Below, piece after piece: positions 9,025 to 17,671 of a stretch of DNA of 64,000 nucleotides. The first letter of the stretch is position 1. Every line of letters starts with the position of its first letter. A program made the position numbers and the translations under genes. The stretch is from Sphaerisporangium flaviroseum (GTDB lineage Bacteria > Actinomycetota > Actinomycetes > Streptosporangiales > Streptosporangiaceae), in contig NZ_BAAAZR010000001.1 in the NCBI RefSeq assembly GCF_039537005.1, positions 930,001 through 994,000 of the forward strand, written 5' to 3'. Under the pieces are notes generated by a model. It saw nothing but the letters and a program-made list of their open reading frames with translations. It was not told the origin of the DNA and did no database searches.

Positions 9025-9819
9025 CTACACACCCCGGGGCTGGGCGCTGTCGGGCCGGGACCGGCGGTCGCCCGGAGGGGCGCCGAAGGCGTTCGCCGGG
9101 CGATGCGGCTCGATGATCGCGTTGTGCGCGGCCACGCGTGCCCGTCGTACGGCGCGGTCGAGGTCGCGCAGGGCCTGGTTGCGCACGGCGATCTGGTCGG
9201 AGGTGAGCCCACGCTCGTCGGCGAGGCGCAGCACCGCGGCCAGCCTGGCCGTGAGGGCGGCGACCCGGTGCGCGCGGGCGGGGTACCCGGGAGCCAGGCC
9301 CTCGTCGGCCGTGTGGATCGAGGGCTGGCCTCTTCCTGGGCCGTCGACCGAGAGCAGCGCGTCGGTGGCCGAGCGCATGACCGTGGTCAGCATGTGCTCC
9401 GCGTCGGCGAGACCGGGGACGTCCGGGGTGGCGGTGCCGGCCTCCATCAGGGTCCAGCGGATCCCGGAGTAGGACGACCCTCGGCGGTCGATGGACGGGA
9501 TGAGGCCCAGACATCTGCCGGGGAGCACGGCCGTCGCGGCCTGCCCGGCGTCGACGGCGGCCACGGTGAACGGGGGAGGGCCGGTCAGGCCGAGCGGGTC
9601 GCCCGCGGCGGGCAGGGCCAGGCGCAGGGCGGTCATGCCCTCGACCCGCAGGTCGGCGAGGAATCCGCGCAGGGGGACCTCGGTCACCTCACTGGAGACG
9701 ACCTGCGGTCCCGACGCACGCTCCAGCCGGTCGACGGCCTCATCGAGGCCGACATGTCCGGCAAGCCAAGCGTTGCCCCATGCGACCAAGGTGGCGGAGA
9801 TCGGTGAATCGGGGTGCAC
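9025..9819 (-). CDS. Conserved actinobacterial hypothetical protein
   Basis: A 264-residue soluble protein that I do not assign to a family. It has no signal peptide or membrane span. The middle part (PPFTVAAVDAGQAATAVLPG) looks like a beta-rich domain, and the C-terminal half is helical and rich in charged residues (RLAAVLRLADERGLTSDQIAV), ending in a disordered tail. The GTG at 9819 starts a typical coding stretch; the longer frame to 9936 adds proline-rich residues that cover the divergent promoter. It converges on the response regulator gene and is divergent from the ABC ATPase gene. Confidence 0.65.
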   Translation of the reverse strand: MHPDSPISATLVAWGNAWLAGHVGLDEAVDRLERASGPQVVSSEVTEVPLRGFLADLRVEGMTALRLALPAAGDPLGLTGPPPFTVAAVDAGQAATAVLPGRCLGLIPSIDRRGSSYSGIRWTLMEAGTATPDVPGLADAEHMLTTVMRSATDALLSVDGPGRGQPSIHTADEGLAPGYPARAHRVAALTARLAAVLRLADERGLTSDQIAVRNQALRDLDRAVRRARVAAHNAIIEPHRPANAFGAPPGDRRSRPDSAQPRGV

Positions 9820-9938
9820 CGATCCACGATATGCGCTGATGCTGCAATAGGTTTGGTCCGGAGGGACACTGGGCGGGGCGACTCGCCCAGTGGAGCCGGG
9901 TTGACCCGGATGAACCGGGTTGATCTGCATGAACATGT

Positions 9939-9944
9939 AGGAGG
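9939..9944 (+). promoter_or_regulatory. Strong Shine-Dalgarno for the ABC ATPase gene
   Basis: AGGAGG lies 8 nt before the ATG at 9953, a full match to the anti-SD and one of the strongest in the window. It fixes the start of the downstream gene. Confidence 0.85.
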
Positions 9945-9952
9945 TATTCGGG

Positions 9953-10747
9953 ATGGGTGGTCAGGTGCTTCGGCTCCAGGACGTCGCCGTCCGCAGAGAT
10001 GGCGCGGCCCTGCTGCGGGGCATCGACTGGACCGTCGAGGAGGACGAGCGCTGGGTCGTGATCGGCCCCAACGGTGCGGGGAAGACGACGCTGCTGCAGG
10101 TGGCGGCGGCCCTTCTGTACCCCAGCGACGGCTCGGTGGAGATCCTCGGCGAGCGGCTCGGCCAGACCGACGTCTTCGACCTGCGGCCTCGCATCGGCCT
10201 CGCCAGCGCGGCGCTGGCCGAGAAGGTGCCGCCGGAGGAGAAGGTCATCGACCTCGTGCTCACCGCCTCGTACGCCATCCTCGGCCGGTGGAACGAGGAG
10301 TACGACTCCGGTGACGTCACCCGTGCGGTGGAGCTCATCGACCAGCTCGGTTGCGCGCATTTGATCAGGCGGAAGTTCGGCACCCTGTCGGAGGGCGAGC
10401 GCAAGCGCGTGCAGATCGCGCGGGCGCTGATGCCCGATCCCGAGCTCCTGCTGCTCGACGAGCCCGCGGCCGGGCTCGACCTCGGCGGCCGTGAGGACCT
10501 CGTCCGCCGCCTGGCCGCGCTCGCCTACGACGCGAAGGCCCCGACCCTGGTGCTGGTCACCCACCACGTCGAGGAGGTGCCGAGCGGGTTCACCCACGTG
10601 CTGCTGCTCCGGCACGGATCCGTGGTCGCCCAGGGGCCGATCGAGTACGTCATGACCGCCGACAACCTCTCCCGCACGTTCGGGGTGCCCCTCAGCCTCG
10701 AACGCAGCACCGACGGCCGGTGGTACGCCCGGGCGCTGCCCGGCTGA
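9953..10747 (+). CDS. ABC transporter ATP-binding protein
   Basis: A 264-residue single ATPase domain: Walker A GPNGAGKTT near residue 42, signature LSEGERKR, Walker B LLLLDEP, D-loop AAGLDL, and switch histidine in LVTHHVEE. The pattern (EDERWVVIGPNGAGKTTLL, signature LSEGE rather than LSGGQ) resembles the stand-alone ModF/YlmA-type ATPases often labelled molybdenum or iron uptake. No permease gene is adjacent, so the substrate is unknown. The start is set by AGGAGG upstream. Confidence 0.93.
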   Translation: MGGQVLRLQDVAVRRDGAALLRGIDWTVEEDERWVVIGPNGAGKTTLLQVAAALLYPSDGSVEILGERLGQTDVFDLRPRIGLASAALAEKVPPEEKVIDLVLTASYAILGRWNEEYDSGDVTRAVELIDQLGCAHLIRRKFGTLSEGERKRVQIARALMPDPELLLLDEPAAGLDLGGREDLVRRLAALAYDAKAPTLVLVTHHVEEVPSGFTHVLLLRHGSVVAQGPIEYVMTADNLSRTFGVPLSLERSTDGRWYARALPG

Positions 10748-10879
10748 TGGGGAAACCGTCGGGGTGGCGGGCGATCCCTGATCCGTGCGATCCACCTGCG
10801 CGGTTCACGACCACGTAAAGGGAAAACCAAATATCATTCCGGCCCGGGGCTCATCGAATTCGTCGGGTCGGAGTGGGTC

Positions 10880-11800
10880 ATGACTCAGCTTGTCGTCGCC
10901 ATGGTCGTGGTGGCCATCGCTGGTTTCGCGTTATACCGCACCATTCGCATCGTTCCGCAGGCGCAGGCGTTCATCATCGAGCGGCTGGGGCGTTACCACC
11001 GCACGCTCACCCCGGGCCTCAACATCGTCGTGCCGTTCATCGACGGGGTGAAGACCACCGTCGACCTGCGGGAACAGGTCGTGTCCTTTCCTCCGCAGCC
11101 GGTGATCACCTCCGACAACCTGGTCGTGTCGATCGACACGGTGATCTACTTCCAGGTGACCGACCCCAAGGCGGCCACGTACGAGATCGCCAACTTCCTC
11201 ACCGGTGTCGAGCAACTGACGGTCACCACGTTGCGCAACGTGGTGGGCGGCATGGATCTGGAGCGCACGCTGACCTCCCGCGAGGAGATCAACTCCGAGC
11301 TTCGTGGGGTGCTCGACGATGCCACCGGCAAGTGGGGCATCCGGGTCAACCGGGTGGAGCTGAAGGCCATCGACCCCCCGGCCTCCATCCAGGACTCCAT
11401 GGAGAAGCAGATGCGGGCCGACCGCGACAAGCGGGCCTCCATCCTGTCGGCCGAGGGCTCGAAGCAGTCGGCCATCCTCACGGCGGAGGGCGAGCGGCAG
11501 GCCGCCGTCCTGAAGGCGCGTGGTGAGGCGGAGGCGGCCGTGCTGCGCGCCCAGGCCGACGCGGAGGCCCAGGCGATGCGGGCCAAGGGCCAGGCGGACG
11601 CCATCGCGATGGTGTTCCGGGCCATCCACGAGGGAAACCCCGACCAGCGGCTGCTCGCCTACCAATATCTGCAGACCCTTCCCGAGATCGCCAAAGGCGA
11701 CTCCAACAAGCTGTGGATCATCCCGTCCGAGATGGGCAAGGTCCTCGAAGGCCTGGGCGGACTGTTCCCCCAGCCAAAGGATGGTCCTCCCGCGCGGTGA
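10880..11800 (+). CDS. SPFH/Band 7 (stomatin-like) membrane protein
   Basis: A 306-residue slipin/stomatin-type protein. One N-terminal membrane segment (residues 3-20) is followed by the SPFH domain (AFIIERLGRYHRTLTPGLN onward, to about residue 190) and a long alanine/glutamate-rich coiled coil (EGERQAAVLKARGEAEAAVL and similar, residues 190-245) that drives oligomerisation. The family builds membrane microdomain scaffolds and often pairs with NfeD proteins, but no nfeD gene is next to it here. The ATG follows GGAGTGGGTC. Confidence 0.92.
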   Translation: MTQLVVAMVVVAIAGFALYRTIRIVPQAQAFIIERLGRYHRTLTPGLNIVVPFIDGVKTTVDLREQVVSFPPQPVITSDNLVVSIDTVIYFQVTDPKAATYEIANFLTGVEQLTVTTLRNVVGGMDLERTLTSREEINSELRGVLDDATGKWGIRVNRVELKAIDPPASIQDSMEKQMRADRDKRASILSAEGSKQSAILTAEGERQAAVLKARGEAEAAVLRAQADAEAQAMRAKGQADAIAMVFRAIHEGNPDQRLLAYQYLQTLPEIAKGDSNKLWIIPSEMGKVLEGLGGLFPQPKDGPPAR

Positions 11801-11860
11801 GCTCCGCGTTCCCGGGTACGGTTGCCGCCTAATATCGGGCGCAGCCGTACGAAAGGTGGC

Positions 11861-12616
11861 ATGTTGACACCGTGGGAGGTGGTCGCGATCCTCGCGGCCG
11901 GGGTCGCGGCAGGGGGGATCAACGCCGTTGTCGGATCGGGCTCGCTGATCACGTTTCCGACACTGCTCGCACTGGGGTACCCGCCGATCGTCGCGAACGT
12001 GTCCAACAACGTCGGGCTCGTGGCGGGTGGCGTGACCGGCGTGCTCGGCTACCGCAACGAGCTCAAGGGCCAGCGCGAGCGGCTGCTGAGGCTCGGCGCC
12101 GGTTCGGTACTCGGCTCCTTGGTGGGAGGACTGCTGCTGCTCTCCCTGCCGGAGAAGGCCTTCCAGGTGATCGTTCCCATCCTGATCGCGCTCGCCTGCG
12201 TGCTGGTCATCGCGCAGCCCCGGCTCAACGCGTGGCTGTCCAAGCAGCACCGGCCGCATCCCCACGGCGGGCCGTGGCTGTGGCTGGGGGTGCTCGCCGC
12301 CGGGGCCTACGGCGGCTACTTCGGCGCCGCGCAGGGGGTCGTGCTGATCGGCCTGCTCGGCATCTTCCTCGACGACCACCTGCAACGGATCAACGCGGCA
12401 AAGAACGTGCTGTCGCTGCTGGTGAACTCCACGGCGGCGATCCTGTTCGCGCTGATCGCCCCGGTCGACTGGTGGGCCGTGCTGTTCGTCTCGCTGGGCT
12501 CCCTGGTCGGCGGTTTCCTCGGCGCGCGGGTCGGACGCAGGCTACCGGCCGGAGCGCTGCGTGTGCTGATCGTGTGCGTCGGGATCGTCGCGATTATCAA
12601 ACTGGTGTACGGCTAA
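11861..12616 (+). CDS. TSUP-family (TauE/SafE) sulfite/organosulfonate permease-like protein
   Basis: A 251-residue polytopic membrane protein. The N-terminal AAGGINAVVGSGSLITFPTLLALG is the TSUP signature, and the repeat in the second half contains GAYGGYFGAAQGV. About eight helices are predicted. Members export sulfite, sulfoacetate or related anions; the substrate here is not defined. The ATG at 11861 follows AAAGGTGG. The open frame starts 13 codons earlier without support. Confidence 0.9.
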   Translation: MLTPWEVVAILAAGVAAGGINAVVGSGSLITFPTLLALGYPPIVANVSNNVGLVAGGVTGVLGYRNELKGQRERLLRLGAGSVLGSLVGGLLLLSLPEKAFQVIVPILIALACVLVIAQPRLNAWLSKQHRPHPHGGPWLWLGVLAAGAYGGYFGAAQGVVLIGLLGIFLDDHLQRINAAKNVLSLLVNSTAAILFALIAPVDWWAVLFVSLGSLVGGFLGARVGRRLPAGALRVLIVCVGIVAIIKLVYG

Positions 12617-12646
12617 CCGAACCCACTAGTGGGTATTTATCTGGAT

Positions 12647-12874
12647 ATGAAGGGTGACCGGGTCGAGATCGTCATAGACGCGGGCGGTACTCCGCGCACG
12701 TACGAAATGGTGGCGACGAAGGCCGGGCGCCGGGTCGACATCGCGAACCGCAGAGGCCTCGTCGAGGTCAGCGAGGTGACCAGAAGCGGCACGGCTGTGC
12801 GTACGGCCCGCTTCATGGCGAGCCGCATTCTGGCACTGGTGGAGCACCCCGCCGCGGACCGCGCCGACGAGTGA
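12647..12874 (+). CDS. Small conserved-looking hypothetical protein
   Basis: A 75-residue acidic/basic mixed protein (MKGDRVEIVIDAGGTPRTYE to the end) with high G/C at third codon positions, which supports coding. It probably folds as a small beta-rich domain followed by a helix (TARFMASRILALVEH). A GTG at 12629 would add six residues; neither start has a clear SD. It lies 30 nt after the TSUP gene and may be cotranscribed. No family is recognised. Confidence 0.55.
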   Translation: MKGDRVEIVIDAGGTPRTYEMVATKAGRRVDIANRRGLVEVSEVTRSGTAVRTARFMASRILALVEHPAADRADE

Positions 12875-12918
12875 CCCCTCGCCTTTCCAGTCCTCGGTCC
12901 CGCTCGGGCAGACCGCCG

Positions 12919-13860
12919 TCAGGCCTGGCGGGGACGGACCTGGACGATGCCGTCACCGCGTACGTTGACCTCGAACGATGGCTGCGGCGCGGTCGCGGGG
13001 CCGTGGACCACCGCGCCGTCCTCCAGCCGGAACGTGCTGCCGTGCCACGGGCAGACGACGCACGCCTCGTCGTTCTCCAGTTGCAGCCGGCCCTGGTGCA
13101 GCGGGCCGGCCAGGTGCGAGCAGCGGTCGGTGAGGACCTTGACCTGGGCCCCGTGGCGCAGGACGAACAGGTTGATGTATCCCAGCCGGCGGGACACCGG
13201 ACGCCCGTCGGGCAGGTCCCACAGCCGGCACAGGTCGTGCCAGCCGAGGGGGACCAGGTGCGTCGTCTGCTCGGCGTGGCTTGGCCCGGCCGCCATACGG
13301 TAGGCCAGGTGCCCGCCGAGATAGCCCCCCAGCCCCGCGGCGCTCAGACCGGCGAACGCGAGCGCGCGGCCCGCCTGGTGCCTGCCGGACATCCGTAGCG
13401 CGAGCGACCCGGAGTAGAGCCCGAGCGCGGCGATGTTGACCAGCGCGTGGACGAATCCCACCCGTTGCTGCTCCAGGTGCAGCACCGACCAGTCGGTGAT
13501 CCCGGCGGCGGCGGCCGGGATGGCCCCGGCGATCCCCGTGGCCAGCACGGCGCGGGTCGCCCGGGGGTCCACGTCGATGAGGTCCAGTACCGCCGTCGCC
13601 GTGAAGCAGCCCAGGCTGATGGTCGCCAGCGGAGGGTGGAGGGGATGTCCCGTGGGCACCCCGTGCAGCATGTCCCTGATCGGGCTCCCCGACGGCAGCT
13701 TCCGGCGGATCGCCTTGGCCACAGGGAGGACCACCTTGTCGATCGCCTTCATGTGCTCAAGGCGGTCGGTGAGGCCCACCGGCAGCGACATACGACCGAG
13801 GCCCAGGGAGTCCCTGAGCGTGCGGCGTCGCGAGTTGATGGCCTTCGAAGTTTCCTCCAC
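12919..13860 (-). CDS. DUF2231 membrane domain fused to a Rieske [2Fe-2S] domain
   Basis: A 313-residue protein. Residues about 50-185 form a four-helix DUF2231-like membrane module (GHPLHPPLATISLGCFTATA and TDWSVLHLEQQRVGF). The C-terminal 100 residues are a Rieske ferredoxin-like domain with C-x-H in TDRCSHLAGPLH near residue 248 and C-x2-H in CVVCPWHGSTF near residue 268, both ligand pairs intact. The GTG start with GAGAGGGGG 6 nt upstream is preferred over the ATG at 13752. It is likely a membrane electron-transfer protein; the partner enzyme is unknown. Confidence 0.88.
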   Translation of the reverse strand: MEETSKAINSRRRTLRDSLGLGRMSLPVGLTDRLEHMKAIDKVVLPVAKAIRRKLPSGSPIRDMLHGVPTGHPLHPPLATISLGCFTATAVLDLIDVDPRATRAVLATGIAGAIPAAAAGITDWSVLHLEQQRVGFVHALVNIAALGLYSGSLALRMSGRHQAGRALAFAGLSAAGLGGYLGGHLAYRMAAGPSHAEQTTHLVPLGWHDLCRLWDLPDGRPVSRRLGYINLFVLRHGAQVKVLTDRCSHLAGPLHQGRLQLENDEACVVCPWHGSTFRLEDGAVVHGPATAPQPSFEVNVRGDGIVQVRPRQA

Positions 13861-13923
13861 TTTCGCCCCCTCTCGCCCTAGGGGACCTACCCCCCAGAGC
13901 CGAAGAGAACACCGCAAAGAGGA

Positions 13924-14535
13924 CTAAGCACGGCCCCGGCTCAGGTGACCCCGCGCCACCGACAGCTCGATGATCTCGGTGGCGTAGGCGCCCAGGGCCG
14001 GTGAGCCCTCCCGGATGATCTCGACTTTCTCCTTCACCTGATCGGCCGTGACCCCGTGGCGCACCCAGCTTCCGCCCTCGTTGTGGTGGTTGGCCATCAT
14101 CGGGGCCAGCCGGTCGAGAGCCTTCGCGAACCTGGCCTCGGGAGTCGCACGCTCCTCGAACTCGTCCCAGAGGGCTCGTAGCGTGATGGTCTGATCCTGC
14201 GGGAGCAGCCCGAAGATGCGGTCGGCCGCCGCCCGCTCGGCCTTCTCCTGGACCTCGATCGCCGCCAGGTCGTAGACGAAGGTGTCCCCCGCGTCGATCT
14301 CGACGATGTCGTGCACAAGCAGCATCGCCGTGACACGGTCGAGGTCGGTGCCGGGCGGCGCGTGCTCCGCGAGGACCATGGCGAGCATCCCGACGTACCA
14401 CGAATGTTCGGCGTCGTTCTCCCTGCGGGAGCCGTCCATCAAGGTGTTGCGGCGGAGCACACGCTTCAACTTGTCGATTTCAACGGCGAAACCGACCTGG
14501 GCCAGCAGACGTTCCTTATCGGGCACGGTGGTCAC
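13924..14535 (-). CDS. HD-domain hydrolase (YfbR/HDDC2-like 5'-nucleotidase family)
   Basis: A 203-residue HD-superfamily protein. Metal ligands are visible as NDAEHSW near residue 42, LLVHDIVEIDAGD near residue 75 and the later ALDRLAPMMANHH. Order and spacing fit the YfbR/HDDC2 group that removes phosphate from deoxynucleoside monophosphates. The GTG start has only a weak SD. The nearest genes on the same strand are the Rieske protein gene (downstream) and the oxidoreductase gene (upstream). Substrate is inferred from family only. Confidence 0.88.
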   Translation of the reverse strand: MTTVPDKERLLAQVGFAVEIDKLKRVLRRNTLMDGSRRENDAEHSWYVGMLAMVLAEHAPPGTDLDRVTAMLLVHDIVEIDAGDTFVYDLAAIEVQEKAERAAADRIFGLLPQDQTITLRALWDEFEERATPEARFAKALDRLAPMMANHHNEGGSWVRHGVTADQVKEKVEIIREGSPALGAYATEIIELSVARGHLSRGRA

Positions 14536-14596
14536 CCGCCACAGCCTATTACCGGAAGCGCCCGGATTTGCCCAGGCCGGGCGCCCCGGCTTGCGA

Positions 14597-16930
14597 TCAG
14601 GCCGGTGAGAGCGTCACCGGGACGCCGTTCAACACCGCGTTCCCGGACAGCGGATCGACGATCGACTCGTCGGTCAGCGCGTTGGCGTTCACCCCGGCGT
14701 TCTTGGCGGCGACGAGCTGTGACGTGCCGGCGTGCCCCCAGCCGTGCGGGAGGCTCACCACCCCTCGCATGATGGTGTCCGTGTGCTCGAGTTGTACGGT
14801 CAGCTCGCCGGTCGCAGAACGGATCACCGCCTGTTCGGCCAGGCCGAGCTCGGCGGCGTCCCGCGGGTTGATCTGGAGCGTGCAGCGGTTGGTGCCGCCC
14901 ACCAGGGGGGCCACGTTGTGCATCCAGCTGTTGTTGGAGCGCAGGTGCCGCCGCCCGATGAGCACGAAGCCGCCCGCTTGCCTGCCCAGCGCCTCGCGAA
15001 GCCGTACGACGTCGGCCAGGATCGGCTCGGGGGCGAGCTCGATGGCTCCTGAGGCGGTGCTGAGGATCCCGGGAAGGCGGGGCTTGAGGGGCCCGAGATC
15101 GATGCCGTGCGGACTCTCCAGCAACCGCGCCAGCGACAACCCATCCCCGGTCAGGCCCGCGTCTCCGGGCAGGTTCGCGAGGCTAGGGTCCCCCGTCAGG
15201 CCCGCGTCACCGTCGGCACCCGCGTGTCCGTTCGAGGAGGCGGTCCCATCCGGCCCGGCCTCGCCAGCCGCCGGCTCCCCGCCCGCCTGCTCGCCGTACG
15301 GCTGACGCCCGCCCCACGCGCCGTACGGGCCAAGGCGCAGCATCGCGTCCAGCCGCAGCTCGGCGCCGGTGGACCCGGTGAGCAGGGCGCGCAGTTCCGC
15401 CGGGTCCCGGCCCTCGACGGGTGACCCGGGCGTGTCCGTCGCCTTGCGCAGCATCTGGTCGAGGATGAGCTCGTCGAGCGCCGCGGGATCCGCGCTCGCG
15501 CCCTGACCCGACGCGATCATGGCCAGCCGCGCGAGGATCGCCCCCTCCGAGGGCCGTCCCGGTTCGAGGGCGAGCACCGGCGGCGAGTAGCGCGTGTAGT
15601 CGCGCACGGCGAAGCCGGTGAGCGCGAAGTCGTAGTGCACCGCCTCCATGACCCGGGGCGGCGGAAGGATGACGTGCGCGTGCTTGGTCGTCTCGTTGAG
15701 ATACGGGTCGACGCTGACCATGAACTCCAGCCGGGACAGGGCCTGGTCGAGCCGTGAGCCGTTCGGCGCCGACAGCACCGGGTTGCCGGCGACCGTGATC
15801 AGCGCCCGGATCTGCTCGTCGCCGGGCGTCTCGATCTCGTCGGCCAGCGTCGCCACCGGCAGCTCGCCGTTGGCCTCGGGCAGGTCCCGCACGCGGCTGT
15901 GCCAGCGCCCCCTGGCGTACGGCTTGCTCCGCCGCGGGCCCTCGGTGGCGGGACGGGCGAACATGGCGCCACCGGGACGGTCCAGATTGCCGGTCAGCGC
16001 GTTGATCACGTCGACCATCCACTGCGCGATCGTGCCGAACTCGACCGTGCACGTGCCGATGCGGGCGTACACGGCGGACGTGGGGGCCGCGGCCAGCTCG
16101 CGTGCCAGCCGTACGATCTGCTCCGACGGGACCCCGCACGCGGCCGCGCAGGCCTCGGGCGTGAAGTCCGCCACCGCCTCCTCGACCTCGGCCAGCCCGT
16201 TCACCGGCACGCGGACGTTGGTCAGCTTCTCGGCGAAGAGGGTGTGGGCGATGCCCATCAGCAGGTAGGCGTCCGTGCCGGGGCGGACGAAGACGTGCTC
16301 GTCCGCCAGGGCGGCGGTGCGCGTACGGCGCGGGTCGACGACCACCAGGCGCCCGCCGCGCTTGCGCAGCGCCTTGAGGCGGCCGGGGAAGTCGGGGGCG
16401 GTGCAGAGGGAGCCGTTCGACTCCAGCGGGTTCGCGCCGAGCATGAGCAGGTAGTCGGTGCGGTCGAGATCGGGCACCGGGATCGTGAGCGGGTGGCCGA
16501 ACATCAGGCCCGCCGACACGTGCTTGGGCATCTGGTCGGCGGTGCTCGCGGAGTAGATCTGCCGGGTGCCGAGGCTACGGATCAGCGGTGCCGCGTACAG
16601 AGCTCCCGCCATCGTGTGAGCGCTGGGATTGCCGAGATAGACCCCGCGTGCCGGCCCAGGAACGGCGGCGAGCCCTCGCTCGACGACCGCGAAGGCCTCC
16701 TCCCAGCTCGCCTTCCGCCACTCACCGCCCTCGCGGATCAGCGGTTCGCGTAGCCGGTCCGGATCCTCGTCCAGCCTTCCGAGGCTCGCGCCCTTGGGGC
16801 AGATGAACCCCTTGCTGAAGGGATCGGCGTCGTCCCCGCGCACGCCGGTCACACGGTCGTCATCGTCCAGGGTGATCGTCAGGCCGCAGACAGCCTCACA
16901 GAGCGGGCATGTTCGATGCGCGGTACGCAC
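14597..16930 (-). CDS. Molybdopterin-dependent oxidoreductase with N-terminal [4Fe-4S] motif
   Basis: A 777-residue cytoplasmic enzyme of the formate dehydrogenase/nitrate reductase (bis-MGD) family. The N-terminus has CPLCEAVCGL and, about 28 residues on, FICPKG, the four ligands of a [4Fe-4S] cluster. Then come molybdopterin-binding blocks (LMLGANPLESNG, VVVDPRRTRTAALADEHV, NALTGNLDRPGGAMF) and the C-terminal MopB domain (HRTL-like LIGRRHLRSNNSWMHNVAPL). Residues about 540-600 are a Gly/Ala/Asp-rich insert absent from typical members. No electron-transfer subunit gene is adjacent. The GTG is preceded by AGGAGG 7 nt upstream. Substrate unknown. Confidence 0.92.
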   Translation of the reverse strand: MRTAHRTCPLCEAVCGLTITLDDDDRVTGVRGDDADPFSKGFICPKGASLGRLDEDPDRLREPLIREGGEWRKASWEEAFAVVERGLAAVPGPARGVYLGNPSAHTMAGALYAAPLIRSLGTRQIYSASTADQMPKHVSAGLMFGHPLTIPVPDLDRTDYLLMLGANPLESNGSLCTAPDFPGRLKALRKRGGRLVVVDPRRTRTAALADEHVFVRPGTDAYLLMGIAHTLFAEKLTNVRVPVNGLAEVEEAVADFTPEACAAACGVPSEQIVRLARELAAAPTSAVYARIGTCTVEFGTIAQWMVDVINALTGNLDRPGGAMFARPATEGPRRSKPYARGRWHSRVRDLPEANGELPVATLADEIETPGDEQIRALITVAGNPVLSAPNGSRLDQALSRLEFMVSVDPYLNETTKHAHVILPPPRVMEAVHYDFALTGFAVRDYTRYSPPVLALEPGRPSEGAILARLAMIASGQGASADPAALDELILDQMLRKATDTPGSPVEGRDPAELRALLTGSTGAELRLDAMLRLGPYGAWGGRQPYGEQAGGEPAAGEAGPDGTASSNGHAGADGDAGLTGDPSLANLPGDAGLTGDGLSLARLLESPHGIDLGPLKPRLPGILSTASGAIELAPEPILADVVRLREALGRQAGGFVLIGRRHLRSNNSWMHNVAPLVGGTNRCTLQINPRDAAELGLAEQAVIRSATGELTVQLEHTDTIMRGVVSLPHGWGHAGTSQLVAAKNAGVNANALTDESIVDPLSGNAVLNGVPVTLSPA

Positions 16931-17317
16931 GGATGGGCCTCCTGAGTTCGAGGGGTGAACTCATCTTTACCGGCCCCGAGGGTCCCATGGAAGGACTTCG
17001 CCAGCGATTACCTCAGACGTCACGAAATACCACGCTCCACGACACAGCCCACAAGCAGGGAAAGAGCGCTTCGTAACCTTTGACCTCCATACGGCCGCCT
17101 CCATTCGCGGCCCTCGCCTCCGCGCGCTGGGCGCGTCGAGAACCACATGGTCGGACCGATGGGAGGTCGGGCACCAGCGTGGTCAGACCGAATGAGGAGG
17201 CTGTGGCCACAAATCCTGAGAATCCGGGACCGGGTTGGTACGGTGGTGGCGCGATCAAAGACGCCCTTTGATGGTTCCGAGATGTGAGTATCTCGACCCC
17301 GCCGGGCCGCGAGGTGG

Positions 17318-17370
17318 CAGCCTTCGGCCCGGCTCTTCCCCCGCGCCAGCCTTCGGCCCGGCTCTTCCCC
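17318..17370 (+). repeat. 24-bp perfect direct repeat, two copies, 29-bp period
   Basis: CAGCCTTCGGCCCGGCTCTT plus CCCC occurs at 17318-17341 and again at 17347-17370 with a 5-bp spacer. It lies in non-coding DNA 95 bp upstream of the DUF397 start. It could be a replication-slippage duplication or a protein-binding tandem. Confidence 0.85.
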
Positions 17371-17396
17371 AGGCGTCGTCGCGCTCCAGAACTGCA

Positions 17397-17408
17397 ATCT
17401 TGCAAGAT
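17397..17408. promoter_or_regulatory. 12-bp perfect palindrome, candidate operator of the DUF397 gene
   Basis: ATCTTGCAAGAT is fully self-complementary and sits 57 bp before the DUF397 ATG. Its core CTTGCA recurs at 18160 upstream of the XRE regulator gene. An operator for an XRE-type dimer is a reasonable inference. Confidence 0.4.
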
Positions 17409-17464
17409 CCGCCCTCCGCGCTCATTGTTGAAAGACTTTCACGTATACCTGAGAAGGAGTGCGG

Positions 17465-17671
17465 ATGGCATCCTCAGTGGACCTGTCTGGCGTCACCTGG
17501 AGGAAGAGCACCCACAGCTCCGTCGGCAACTGCGTCGAGGTAGCCCACCTCCCCAAAGCCCAAATAGCCCTCCGCGACAGCAGACAGCACTCGGGCCCCA
17601 TCGTCATCGTCTCCCAGGGGCAATGGGCCGTTTTTGTCGCAGGAGTCAAAGAAAAGGGTTGGGCGGACTAG
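17465..17671 (+). CDS. DUF397 domain protein (solo copy)
   Basis: A 68-residue DUF397 protein with the family signature VTWRKSTHSSVGNCVEVA and RDSRQHSGPIVIVSQGQWAVF. AAGGAG 5 nt before the ATG sets the start. DUF397 proteins are small partners of XRE-DUF5753 regulators and belong to the group that includes Streptomyces BldB. This copy has no XRE gene immediately upstream, whereas the two later copies follow one at 18237. Confidence 0.9.
   Translation: MASSVDLSGVTWRKSTHSSVGNCVEVAHLPKAQIALRDSRQHSGPIVIVSQGQWAVFVAGVKEKGWAD

Larger units (their letters stand above)
16931..17464. other. Gene-free stretch before the solo DUF397 gene
   Basis: No supported gene. It holds the promoter area of the oxidoreductase gene (left end), a 24-bp direct repeat (17318-17370), a 12-bp palindrome (17397-17408) and the upstream region of the DUF397 gene. 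Open frames here lack codon bias and recognisable motifs. Confidence 0.6.

Noticed and set aside
17013..17405. 130-codon minus-strand frame in the gap before DUF397
   Set aside because: No SD, poor codon bias, crosses the direct repeat; treated as non-coding.
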